In this document: in pieces, positions 47,297-55,435 of the stretch
Numbering within the stretch: the first letter of the stretch is position 1
How the letters are laid out: the number at the start of each line of letters is the position of its first letter
Assembly (NCBI GenBank): GCA_022867625.1
Contig: JALIFM010000001.1
Location: forward strand, 496,001-560,000
Origin: Lachnospiraceae bacterium NSJ-143
GTDB lineage: Bacteria; Bacillota; Clostridia; Lachnospirales; Anaerotignaceae
DNA length: 64,000 nt
Direction: 5' to 3'
Program-made: the position numbers and the translations under genes
Notes under the pieces: generated by a model
Told to the model about the DNA's origin: nothing
Seen by the model: only the letters and a program-made list of their open reading frames with translations
The model's database searches: none

Positions 47297-47329
47297 GACA
47301 TTCTTTTTTATAAAGAATGTCTTTTTTTT
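47297..47329 (+). terminator. Orientation-dependent terminator between the two candidate recombination sites
   Basis: GACATTCTTT and AAAGAATGTC form a 10-bp stem around a 5-base loop, followed by eight T on the + strand only. On the other strand the stem is followed by CTAAGTAC, so it should not terminate after inversion. Confidence 0.85.
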
Positions 47330-47338
47330 ATGCCTGTA

Positions 47339-47358
47339 TTTTAAAGTACACTTTGAGA
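47339..47358 (-). repeat. Candidate recombination site R (inverted copy)
   Basis: TTTAAAGT-AC-ACTTTGAG at 47340-47357. Read on the minus strand its core is GT, and AAAGTGTACTTTAAA is identical to site L. The outer half-site differs (GAG instead of AAA). Confidence 0.6.
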
Positions 47359-47453
47359 GACATAATACTGCTTTTATTTCATTTCAGTTGATTCAAACGG
47401 GTATTGGCAATGAGCCTGTGCCTTTGAATATATTTTATATAAGGAGTGATTTT

Positions 47454-50400
47454 ATGAAATGGAGAAGGAAAGCAGTATCGGCCATACTGACCGTATGCAT
47501 GCTTGTGGGTATGCTTCCGGCCATGGCTATGGCAGAGGATACCGCCAAGGGGTGGGATTCAGGCAATCCCGAAAACGGAGGAATAACATTTGAAGAAAGT
47601 GTTACAACGCCAGACTATAAAAACAATACACTTAAAGATGTTATTTTCCTCAACGGAAAAGACGCCTCAGTAAGCCTTACAGGTACAGGCAATGCCTATA
47701 CTCTTGTTATCAGTTCAGGCAGTGACGAGTATAAGTATCATTACTCAATAGGCGATGACGGGAAAATGGAAAAGGTTCCAAGTATTTTCTGCGGTTCCAA
47801 TATGGCAGATGTGACCGGAAACCAGACTGTAACTTTTGACGGTTCCATATCACCTATAAATGAATACTATCCAATTAAAAACGTTTACGGCGGCGGCCTT
47901 GGCACAAGCACTAAGAGTAGTGGAACATCTGCCGGAGCAGGAGATGTGACGGTAAATGTTGAAAATGGAGCTTTTGTAAATGAGGTTCTCGGCGGCGGAG
48001 CCGGACAGTCTACAGTAGATAACTTTACATTAAACTGTGACGGGCAGATTGGTATTGTATATGCCGGAGGGGAAGCGCCTTTTGGCACACTCGGCGACCT
48101 TGACGGGGATAAAAAATCCAGCTGCCATGTAGAAAATGCAGAAATCAACATTAAAGAAAATGGGCTTGTTAAACAGGACCTCTGCGTTGCGGGATTTTCA
48201 ATATCTTCTGTTGGAAAGTCGGTTGTTGACATCAACGGAAGGGTTGGAAGAAGCGTCCAGATTGGAAGCAACGGCTTTATTGGCGAGACTGAAATAACTG
48301 TCGGCCAGAATGGAAGCCTTTCAACAGTAAACAAATACCCTGCCCTGTCATTGGGCTGGCACGGTATTTTTGGCAAGGCTACAGTTGTGAACAACGGCAC
48401 TATAGACGGCCCTGTCCTTATTGGAGGAAACGATACAGGTTCAGAAGCAAAACCGAAACCAAACCCTATAAGCGACTGCGTAATTGATTTTACTAACAAC
48501 GGTACTCTCAACGGCAAGGTTTCGTTTGGAGATGTCGGAGAAAATGTTGAGCTTAATGTTTACGGCAAGGAAGTAAGTGTTGACTCCGTAAAAGATAAAG
48601 CGAACATGACATGGGATTTTACAGACGATATTGACATTAACAGTGACATAACATTTACATGCGATGATGCTGTTGTGATGGTTACAGACAAGGTTTTTGC
48701 CGGCGGCAAATTCTACAGGTCATTTGACGATGCAGTTACAGCTGTAACTGCTGACGACAAGGTATTAAAGCTTTACAATGACGCTGAAAGCGCATTGGCA
48801 ATAGACAGTGACAATTACTATGTTGACACCAACGGCCATAAATTTACAGCCAAATCAATTACAGCCGGATATTTTACAGAAAGTGATATGGCAGAGCTTT
48901 CAGACGGCTATGTATTTGAGGAGCTTTCCGCGCCTGTTGTAGTGGAAGAATTAAGCTTCAAATACAAAGTAAAAAAGGCCGCAGAACTTTTGGAGCAGTC
49001 GGCTGCAAGCACAGGCGGAGAAGAAATTTCGGCTTCACTTGACAGCGATAAAACAACAGTAAAGTTAAGCGGAACCGATATTGATAAGGCAAGCGAGATA
49101 ACTGTTACACTTAAATTCGATGATGGTCTGGAGAAAACCTCGAAGGTTACATATACAGACGGAGCATTCAAAGCCGAACCGGCTGAAATTGCAGTTGACG
49201 GAAAGGTCTACACAATAGATTTAACAGGTCTTTCTTTAAAAAATGAGATAACAGTTACAGGTTCAGAGATAATCAGCAAGGGAGAAAAAGACGATATAAC
49301 TGTAGTACCTGAGGGAACAGCAATAAAGGTAAGCGGAACAATGGCTGAGGAAAGCGTTGTTGAATTTAAGCTTACGTTCTCAGACGGAACAGAAAAAACC
49401 TCCAAGGTTACATATACAGACGGAGCATTCAAAGCCGAGCCGGCTGAATTTACAGTTGATGGAAAGGTCTACACAATAGATTTAAGCGGACTGAACAAAA
49501 CTGCTGCCGAGATAGCTATTGTACCGGCTAAACCTGAAACAAATATTACTGACGACAGCCTTACAGAAGAGCAGATAGCGGATGTAACTGAGGCTGTTTC
49601 TAAGACTGAGACTAACGGAGTGGACAAGGCTGTTGAGGAAATAGTAAAAACAAACGAGGACGGAACAGTCGAGGTTGCAGACAAGTCCATAACCGCTGCT
49701 GACGCTCAAAAGAAGCTTTCAGAAGCCGGAATTGAGGTTGCAGACGATGATAAAGTTACTATTGTTGTAGAGCCTTACGTGGAAATAAATGTTGTAAAAG
49801 CTGCTGAGGACAAGCTCACACTCAATATAGCTCCATACTACAATGTAAAGGCCACAACAGCAGAATCACATGACAAAATAGACGACAGCAACTCTGCACT
49901 GCTTTATGCTAAACAGCCTATGAACACCGATTCAAAGGCAATAGAGCTCAAGCTCACATTGCCTGAAACATTCAAGGCAGATGTATCTGCGCTGTTTGTT
50001 AAGCACACAAAAAACAGTGGAAAGGTATACTATTATAAGCCTGAGGTAAGCGAAAGGGTGCTCACATTTGTAAACCCACATGGCTTCAGCGAGTTTGAGG
50101 TATACACAGATACAAGGTCAGGAAAGATTGTTTTTTCAGACGGAGCAGGAACAAAGGAATATACACCTGCAAATATAGGTGAGAGCCTGCCTGTTGCTGA
50201 AAAGAGCGGATATAAGTTTAACGGCTGGAAAATAGACGGAAAGACATATACAGAGCTTACTGACAGTCTTCTCACGCTTATAAGCGGTGATTCTGACAAA
50301 ACAGTTGAAGCTACAGCGGACTTTACTAAAAAGTCATCCTCCGGCGGCGGTGGCGGTGGAGGCGGTTCAAGCTCCTCTACTAAATACGAGATAAAAGTAT

Positions 50401-51227
50401 CCTCGACTGAAAACGGAAAAATAAGTATTTCGTCTGACAAAGCATCTAAGGGAAGCAAAATTACCGTAACCGTAACACCTGATAATGGATACAAAACAGA
50501 GAGCGTAACGGTAAAAGACACAGACGGAAATAAAATCAATGTTACTGACGCTGGAAACAAAAAATACACCTTCTCAATGCCTGGCAAGTCTGTGACTGTT
50601 AAGGCTGAATTTATTAAAGACGACAAACAGGAAAAGGAAGAGCCAAAAGAGGAGGAAAAGAAGCCTGACACTTTAGACCAGGATTTCAGATTCAGCGATG
50701 TAAATACAGGAGCATGGTATTACAATGCTGTATTTTATGCAGTTTCCAACGGCCTTATGTCTGGTATCTCGGACAATAAGTTTGCTCCGGACGATACGCT
50801 GACAAGAGCTATGCTTGTACAGGTGCTCTACAATATGGAAGGCAGGCCTGAAACGGCGGGAGGCTCAAACTTCTCTGACGTGGCAGAAAATGTATGGTAT
50901 GCCAAAGCTGTTGAGTGGGCACAGGAAAATAAAATAATATCGGGCATTGATGAAAATACATTTGCCCCTGATACTGCTGTAACCCGTGAGCAGACAGCTT
51001 CTATACTCTGCCGTTATGCAGGGTTTAAAGGACTTGACATAACAGCTGACGCCGACCTCACAGTATTTACAGATAACCAGAACATATCCACATGGGCTGA
51101 AACATCTGTTAAATGGGCTGTGGCAAATAAAATTTTAAATGGCAGCGGTACTGAGCTTGAGCCTCTTGCGGGCACAACACGCGCACAGATGGCACAGATT
51201 CTGATGAGCTTCTGCAAAATGATGTAA
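47454..51227 (+). CDS. Large S-layer-homology (SLH) surface protein
   Basis: 1257 residues. Signal peptide MKWRRKAVSAILTVCMLVGM with a cut near AMAMAE (about residue 28). Residues 60-440 are Gly/Asn-rich beta-helix-like sequence (VYGGGLGTS, VLGGGAGQS). Two near-identical 87-residue repeats lie at about 560-680, a helical acidic region near 690-780, a Listeria-Bacteroides-type repeat (YKFNGWKIDGKTY), a Gly8 linker, and three C-terminal SLH domains (FSDVNTGAWYYNAVFYAV; FSDVAENVWYAKAVEW; a third ending FCKMM). SLH domains attach to wall polymers, so this is exposed at the surface, possibly as an adhesin. AAGGAG is 8 bases before the chosen ATG; the longer TTG frame from 47388 is rejected. Confidence 0.93.
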   Translation: MKWRRKAVSAILTVCMLVGMLPAMAMAEDTAKGWDSGNPENGGITFEESVTTPDYKNNTLKDVIFLNGKDASVSLTGTGNAYTLVISSGSDEYKYHYSIGDDGKMEKVPSIFCGSNMADVTGNQTVTFDGSISPINEYYPIKNVYGGGLGTSTKSSGTSAGAGDVTVNVENGAFVNEVLGGGAGQSTVDNFTLNCDGQIGIVYAGGEAPFGTLGDLDGDKKSSCHVENAEINIKENGLVKQDLCVAGFSISSVGKSVVDINGRVGRSVQIGSNGFIGETEITVGQNGSLSTVNKYPALSLGWHGIFGKATVVNNGTIDGPVLIGGNDTGSEAKPKPNPISDCVIDFTNNGTLNGKVSFGDVGENVELNVYGKEVSVDSVKDKANMTWDFTDDIDINSDITFTCDDAVVMVTDKVFAGGKFYRSFDDAVTAVTADDKVLKLYNDAESALAIDSDNYYVDTNGHKFTAKSITAGYFTESDMAELSDGYVFEELSAPVVVEELSFKYKVKKAAELLEQSAASTGGEEISASLDSDKTTVKLSGTDIDKASEITVTLKFDDGLEKTSKVTYTDGAFKAEPAEIAVDGKVYTIDLTGLSLKNEITVTGSEIISKGEKDDITVVPEGTAIKVSGTMAEESVVEFKLTFSDGTEKTSKVTYTDGAFKAEPAEFTVDGKVYTIDLSGLNKTAAEIAIVPAKPETNITDDSLTEEQIADVTEAVSKTETNGVDKAVEEIVKTNEDGTVEVADKSITAADAQKKLSEAGIEVADDDKVTIVVEPYVEINVVKAAEDKLTLNIAPYYNVKATTAESHDKIDDSNSALLYAKQPMNTDSKAIELKLTLPETFKADVSALFVKHTKNSGKVYYYKPEVSERVLTFVNPHGFSEFEVYTDTRSGKIVFSDGAGTKEYTPANIGESLPVAEKSGYKFNGWKIDGKTYTELTDSLLTLISGDSDKTVEATADFTKKSSSGGGGGGGGSSSSTKYEIKVSSTENGKISISSDKASKGSKITVTVTPDNGYKTESVTVKDTDGNKINVTDAGNKKYTFSMPGKSVTVKAEFIKDDKQEKEEPKEEEKKPDTLDQDFRFSDVNTGAWYYNAVFYAVSNGLMSGISDNKFAPDDTLTRAMLVQVLYNMEGRPETAGGSNFSDVAENVWYAKAVEWAQENKIISGIDENTFAPDTAVTREQTASILCRYAGFKGLDITADADLTVFTDNQNISTWAETSVKWAVANKILNGSGTELEPLAGTTRAQMAQILMSFCKMM
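49134..49486 (+). repeat. Near-identical internal repeats in the SLH gene
   Basis: About 92 bases at 49134-49225 recur at 49395-49486, offset by 261 bases (87 codons), with about six differences. They encode KTSKVTYTDGAFKAEPAE and VDGKVYTIDL. Such high DNA identity suggests recent duplication or ongoing exchange, allowing repeat-number change. Confidence 0.85.
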
Positions 51228-51248
51228 TGTTTTAAATTAATTCAAATA

Positions 51249-51285
51249 GGGCCGTATTCTTAATGAATACGGCCTGTTTATATTG
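51249..51285 (+). terminator. Terminator after the SLH gene
   Basis: GGCCGTATTC and GAATACGGCC with a 5-base loop; the T tract (TGTTTATATTGTT) is interrupted. Confidence 0.75.
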
Positions 51286-51653
51286 TTATTTGATACCTGA
51301 TACAGTGTTGGTAAATTCGGATTTTTCAATTCCCGGCGAGAATTTATGTGAGTATTAAAATTCACGGTTTTTCCATACAGCAGGGCTCTTTATACAATAA
51401 TTGCCTTTTAGTGTAACACAGCCTTAATCCAGAGAAATTTCTCCAGTTGAACTGTACAAAGTGTAACTTAATGTTTTGTGCTCTGACCTGTATAAAGCCA
51501 GCATGCTGAAATTAATTCAGGTTTTTAAACAACAAATATGATATTTTATTAAAAGAGCGCCATGTATGTTGTGCCGCATACATATTTAGTATAAAATCAA
51601 ATTGTATATCGGCTGTAGCTTTATGTGACACGGGCAAGAAGGAGGGCGCATTT
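51286..51653 (+). other. Intergenic region between the SLH and DUF3795 genes
   Basis: AT-rich; no open frame with a ribosome site, no repeat pair and no recognised RNA. It should contain the promoter of the downstream pair, but I could not pick one with confidence. Confidence 0.35.
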
Positions 51654-51950
51654 ATGAGTAAAAATGAAGTTTCGTGCTGCGGCGTAGTTTGCACAGACTG
51701 TATTGAGTATAAAAACGGCTGTGAAGGCTGCCGCAGTATTGAGGGGAAGGTTGAGTGGGCAGCGTATCTTGGAAAAGAGGTTTGTCCGTTTTACCAGTGC
51801 TGTGTAAACGAGCATGGGTACATTACATGCGCTGAATGTGAAAAACTGCCGTGTGAAATGTTTTACAATGTTGTTGACCCAAATTGCTCTAGGGAGGAGT
51901 TTGAAAGGGAGTTCAAAGCCCGTCTGAAAAACCTCGGGAGGGAGAAATGA
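51654..51950 (+). CDS. Cysteine-rich DUF3795 protein
   Basis: 98 residues with twelve cysteines arranged as in DUF3795: CCGVVCTDC, GCEGCRS, CPFYQCC and CAECEKLPCE. The pattern suggests a metal or iron-sulfur site; the function of the family is not known to me. GAAGGAGGG precedes the ATG. Its TGA overlaps the start of the next gene (ATGA), so the two are coupled. Confidence 0.88.
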   Translation: MSKNEVSCCGVVCTDCIEYKNGCEGCRSIEGKVEWAAYLGKEVCPFYQCCVNEHGYITCAECEKLPCEMFYNVVDPNCSREEFEREFKARLKNLGREK

Positions 51951-52222
51951 AAACTGATTTAAGAAATATACCCGGGGTTGGGCAGACAATAGAGCAGGAC
52001 TTGATAAATATAGGAATAAACAGTGTTAATGACCTTTGCGGCGCTGACCCTGAGGAGCTGTATATAAAAGACGCTTTGTTTAAAGGGCAAAAAAGCGACA
52101 GATGCCTTTTGTATGTATTCAGGCTGGCGGTTTATTTTGCCGAAAATGATATCCATGATGAAGAAAAGCTCAAATGGTGGTATTGGAAAGATAAGGAGTA
52201 CAAACCGGAAAAATCTGTATAA
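51947..52222 (+). CDS. Cdd1-family helix-hairpin-helix protein
   Basis: 91 residues. The helix-hairpin-helix LRNIPGVGQTIEQDLINIGI is at the N-terminus, followed by DPEELY and RCLLYVFRLAVYFAE, and the end KLKWWYWKD, all typical of the Cdd1 (pathogenicity locus) family. The hairpin is the kind that binds the DNA backbone; the biological role is not established. GGGAGG precedes the ATG, which overlaps the DUF3795 stop. Confidence 0.88.
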   Translation: MKTDLRNIPGVGQTIEQDLINIGINSVNDLCGADPEELYIKDALFKGQKSDRCLLYVFRLAVYFAENDIHDEEKLKWWYWKDKEYKPEKSV

Positions 52223-52261
52223 GAGTATAATAATAAATATAAGCAAATACAAACTACATTT

Positions 52262-52294
52262 AAAACAGCCCTCAACAGGGCTGTTTTGCTTTTT
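52262..52294 (+). terminator. Terminator between Cdd1 and the convergent GntR gene
   Basis: AAAACAGCCCT-CAAC-AGGGCTGTTTT, an 11-bp stem with A/T flanks on both sides, followed by GCTTTTT. Confidence 0.85.
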
Positions 52295-52297
52295 AAA

Positions 52298-52980
52298 TTA
52301 CAGCTTGAATATTGATTTACGGTTATTTATGGCCTGCTCATAATTTATTTTTTTGGCGTATACAAGATGTTCGACAATAGCTTCATAAGCTTCGTAGGAC
52401 GCGCCGTTTTCCAGGCGGTCAACTACACGTTTGTGGCTTCTCAATATTTCTTCCTCGGAGTTTGAGGCTGACACGGTTGAGGCGCAGTGTTTGAAAATCT
52501 GGTAAAGGTGTTTTTCAAAAAAATTGTTGAAAGTTTCGTTTTCAAGATAATATATTATCTTTTTGTGAAAAAACTGGTCGTATTTGGTAACGCCGTTTAT
52601 ATCGTTCTTTTCGTAGTAGCATATTTCCTGGTTTTTAATTGATTCTTTTAAATCCGCAATAAGTACCTTTTCCCTTCCGCCATCGCGGTTTTTTGATATT
52701 CTGAATATGCCGTAGCCCTCAATAGCGCATCTCTGTTCAAAAGCATCAAGTATCTCTTCAGGCGTAAGTATATGTATTTTAAACCCCTTGCTTGGTATAA
52801 CATCAACAAAGCCTTCGGATTCAAGCTTATGTATGGCATCTCTTAGGGGTGTCCTTGAAATTCCAAGTGCGTCTGAAATCTTTGTTTCGGAATATATTAT
52901 ATTGTTTTCAGGCTGTCGTTAAGAATGAGCTCTTTGAGTGTAAAATAAGCCTTTTCATTTAAACTTTTGGAATTATTCAT
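52298..52980 (-). pseudogene. GntR-family (FCD) regulator disrupted by a one-base frameshift
   Basis: The frame opens at 52980 (GGAGG 6 bases upstream) as MNNSKSLNEKAYFTLKELIL but stops at 52899-52897 after 27 codons. Skipping to another frame at about 52900-52912 restores a continuous GntR protein: SETKISDALGISRTPLRDAI (recognition helix), then an FCD-type domain (EQRCAIEGYGIF; NGVTKYDQFFHKKI; HKRVVDRLENG) to the TAA at 52298. Alignment spacing of GntR proteins suggests one missing base in CCTGAAAAC. No usable start codon exists in the downstream frame. It lies divergent from the ABC importer operon it probably regulated. A sequencing error is possible. Confidence 0.82.
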
Positions 52981-53599
52981 TTTAAGCCTCCGGAATAATT
53001 ATTATTTTCGCTTTTTCGCGGTAATTATCTGGTGTATTTTGTGTATTAATATCATTTTAACAAAATAAATAATAACACAGTAATATAAGAGCATTCAATA
53101 AGAATATTTTATTTGAAAGCGTTTTGGCTGAAAAATATCGTCACATGTTATGGAGACGATAATTTACAGGCATTTTATTGCATGCCAAGAATTTAATCCG
53201 GACATGGCGCATAATGTATAAGGTACAGGCCGATACAATGGGACTGGTTTGAATAAACTGTATCTCATTTAAGATTATATAACATACCGGTATACTTTTC
53301 AAACATAATTTATATATTATAGAAATATTATATAAATTAATAATAATTTTTATATAATATTTAATAATTTATGATTCTAGTTGTAAAATTGATATAAAAT
53401 TACCATATAATTTTCAAATTATCTACCAAAAAAATGATAAATACAATAAAACGGTTGACCGGTATGTGTTATTATCGGTTCATGGATTAAACTGAAAAAT
53501 AATTAATTTTGAGGGAATACCTGTAATAATCTGTTTTTTGAGCCTGAATTTAATTCAGGCTGTAAGAATAATTGTTTATGTATATCAGGAGGGGGCCTT
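52981..53599 (+). other. Long AT-rich control region between gntR and the ABC importer operon
   Basis: About 620 bases without a supported gene. It holds two ACCGGTAT sites (separate entry) in a very AT-rich stretch (53290-53460). I found no -35/-10 pair good enough to name as the operon promoter. Confidence 0.45.
53284..53465. repeat. Two ACCGGTAT sites upstream of the importer operon
   Basis: The perfect palindrome ATACCGGTAT lies at 53284-53293 and an ACCGGTAT copy at 53458-53465 inside TTGACCGGTATG. GC-rich 8-mers stand out in this AT-rich region and could be operators of the neighbouring GntR protein. Confidence 0.4.
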
Positions 53600-53698
53600 A
53601 TTTCAAAAAACAAACTGCAACAAAGATTTATATTTCCTTTGATGTTTGGAGTGGTAAGTAACGCGGCAATGGGTAATAAACCCGGCTTATACTTATAA
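53600..53698 (+). CDS. Possible 32-codon leader ORF with ATT start
   Basis: GGAGGGGG is followed 4 bases later by ATT, opening a frame of 32 codons that reads SKNKLQQRFIFPLMFGVV and ends at TAA 53698, 16 bases before the binding-protein ATG. The ribosome site is too strong to be idle, yet no ATG, GTG or TTG lies at the right distance. ATT initiation is rare (known for infC). It could be a leader peptide or the remnant of a lost membrane protein start. I do not recognise the sequence. Confidence 0.25.
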   Translation: MSKNKLQQRFIFPLMFGVVSNAAMGNKPGLYL

Positions 53699-53714
53699 AA
53701 AGGGAGGAAAGTTT

Positions 53715-55358
53715 ATGAAGAAAAGGTTTTTAAGTGTTTTGGGTATGGCAATGAGTGCTGTAATGCTTTTTTCGGCCTGTGGGGGTTCAGGCACCAGCTC
53801 AAACACAGGCGGTTCTACAAGTGAGCCTACCAACAAGGCTGTGGTAACTACAAGCGGAGGAGGGGCTGAGGCAACCGGTACTACAGATAAAGATACACTT
53901 GTGTTTGTAATGAACGCAGAACCTACCAGTATGGAGCCGGGCGCTACGTCAACCGGAGACTCATATCCAAGAATGACAAACATTCAGATTTATGAAACTC
54001 TCTTAAGGCAGAAAATGGGAGACAAGACAACTCTTGAGCCGCTGCTTTGCGATTCATATGAGTTCAGTGAAGACGGGTTACATATCAATTTTGCTATCAA
54101 ACAGGGAGTTAAATTCCACAACGGCGATGAAATGACAGTTGACGACGTGGCGTATTCAATCAATAAGGCCCTTGCAATGCCAAATGTTCAGGAGCTTGCC
54201 GACATGATTGAAGACGCAGAGGTAATTGATGATACGCATGTACAGGTCAACCTTAAATACGCTTACAGCCCTGTACTCAATATACTTGTAAACCCTGCCT
54301 TCAGTATTATCAGCCAGAAATACTATGAGCAGTGTCAGGCAGACGGTACAAACTTTGGAAGGAATCCTATGGGAACAGGAGCCTATAAGTTTGTAAGCTG
54401 GCAGAACGGAGCAAACATAAAGCTTGCTGCCAACGAAAACTGGCATAAGGGAGATGTAGCTATAAAGAACGTTGAATTCAGGTTTATGGCTGACGCCACA
54501 ACTGCCGCAATAGCCCTTGAATCAGGAGACAGCGATATATTCTACGGAGTAGACAGCGCTGACCTTCCAAGGCTCAGAGAAAACCCTGATATCAATGTAC
54601 TTTCAGTACAGAGCGCAGGTTTCTACTTTATAGCGCTTAACACAGACGGACCTAACGAGGCACTTAAAAATGATAAGGTGCGCAAGGCCATTAATATGGC
54701 AGTTAACCGTCAGGAAATTATCGACGGAGGACAGGACGGTGTAGGCTGGGTAACAGAGTGCCCTATAACACCGGGTATATTTGGATATCAGGAAGACTTC
54801 CATGCCGACCCTTATGATGTTGAGGCTGCCAAGGCTCTACTTGCGGAAGCAGGATACCCTGACGGACTTACAATACAGATGAAAACACCTGAGTCATCAT
54901 ATTACTCAAGACCTGCACAGGTTATTCAGGAGGAATTAAGGCAGATTGGAATAACAGTTGACCTTCAGGTTATGGAAAGAGGCGCTTTTAATACTGACGT
55001 TGGAAACAGAGATTATGAGTCGATTTATTTCTGGATTGGTTCATCATTCCCAGACGCTGACAATATAGTTTACAAATTATTCCACAGCCAGTTTGCCCAT
55101 TCAGGTTTGGCTACAAATATGGCCTGCATAAACAGTCCTGAGGCAGATGAGCTTGTTGAAAAAGGAAGACAGGAGCTTGACCCGGACGCACGTATGGAAA
55201 TTTACAAACAGCTCAGTGAGCTTAATAACGAAAACGCGTGGTATATACCAATACTTACAAGTACAAATACCCTCTGCGCTAGAAACTATGTAAATAACGC
55301 ATACGGTGATTCAGCGGCTTACTATTATATTGCTGACTGGTCGTTTAATAGAGAATAA
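53715..55358 (+). CDS. Peptide-type ABC transporter substrate-binding lipoprotein (SBP family 5)
   Basis: 547 residues. Signal and lipobox FSAC (Cys near residue 21), a Gly/Ser/Thr linker, then the family 5 fold: LVFVMNAEPTSMEPG, YETLLRQ, GLHINFAIKQGVKFHNGDEMTVDDVAYSI (signature), NPMGTGAYKFVSWQNG and a C-terminal TDVGNRDYESIYFW region. It captures dipeptides, oligopeptides or similar ligands outside the cell. GGGAGG precedes the ATG. It is the first long gene of a cluster with two permeases, two ATPases, a dehydrogenase and an amidohydrolase; a stable hairpin separates it from the permeases. Confidence 0.94.
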   Translation: MKKRFLSVLGMAMSAVMLFSACGGSGTSSNTGGSTSEPTNKAVVTTSGGGAEATGTTDKDTLVFVMNAEPTSMEPGATSTGDSYPRMTNIQIYETLLRQKMGDKTTLEPLLCDSYEFSEDGLHINFAIKQGVKFHNGDEMTVDDVAYSINKALAMPNVQELADMIEDAEVIDDTHVQVNLKYAYSPVLNILVNPAFSIISQKYYEQCQADGTNFGRNPMGTGAYKFVSWQNGANIKLAANENWHKGDVAIKNVEFRFMADATTAAIALESGDSDIFYGVDSADLPRLRENPDINVLSVQSAGFYFIALNTDGPNEALKNDKVRKAINMAVNRQEIIDGGQDGVGWVTECPITPGIFGYQEDFHADPYDVEAAKALLAEAGYPDGLTIQMKTPESSYYSRPAQVIQEELRQIGITVDLQVMERGAFNTDVGNRDYESIYFWIGSSFPDADNIVYKLFHSQFAHSGLATNMACINSPEADELVEKGRQELDPDARMEIYKQLSELNNENAWYIPILTSTNTLCARNYVNNAYGDSAAYYYIADWSFNRE

Positions 55359-55382
55359 ATTATTGGTTGCTTAAAATTATAG

Positions 55383-55408
55383 GGCTGCTGCTTAAAAAAG
55401 CAGCAGCC
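55383..55408 (+). other. Intercistronic stem-loop between binding protein and permease
   Basis: GGCTGCTGCTT and AAGCAGCAGCC form an 11-bp stem with a 4-base A loop and no T run after it. Such hairpins protect the upstream message end, allowing more binding protein than permease, or partly terminate. Confidence 0.7.
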
Positions 55409-55435
55409 ATTATTGTAAAAAGGAAGTGAATTTGT

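Noticed and set aside
47214-47357. Reading the two palindromic sites as a Tn3-type res site
   Set aside because: A res site has three subsites close together beside the resolvase promoter and acts between direct repeats. Here there are two sites, about 125 bases apart, in opposed orientation and downstream of the recombinase gene.
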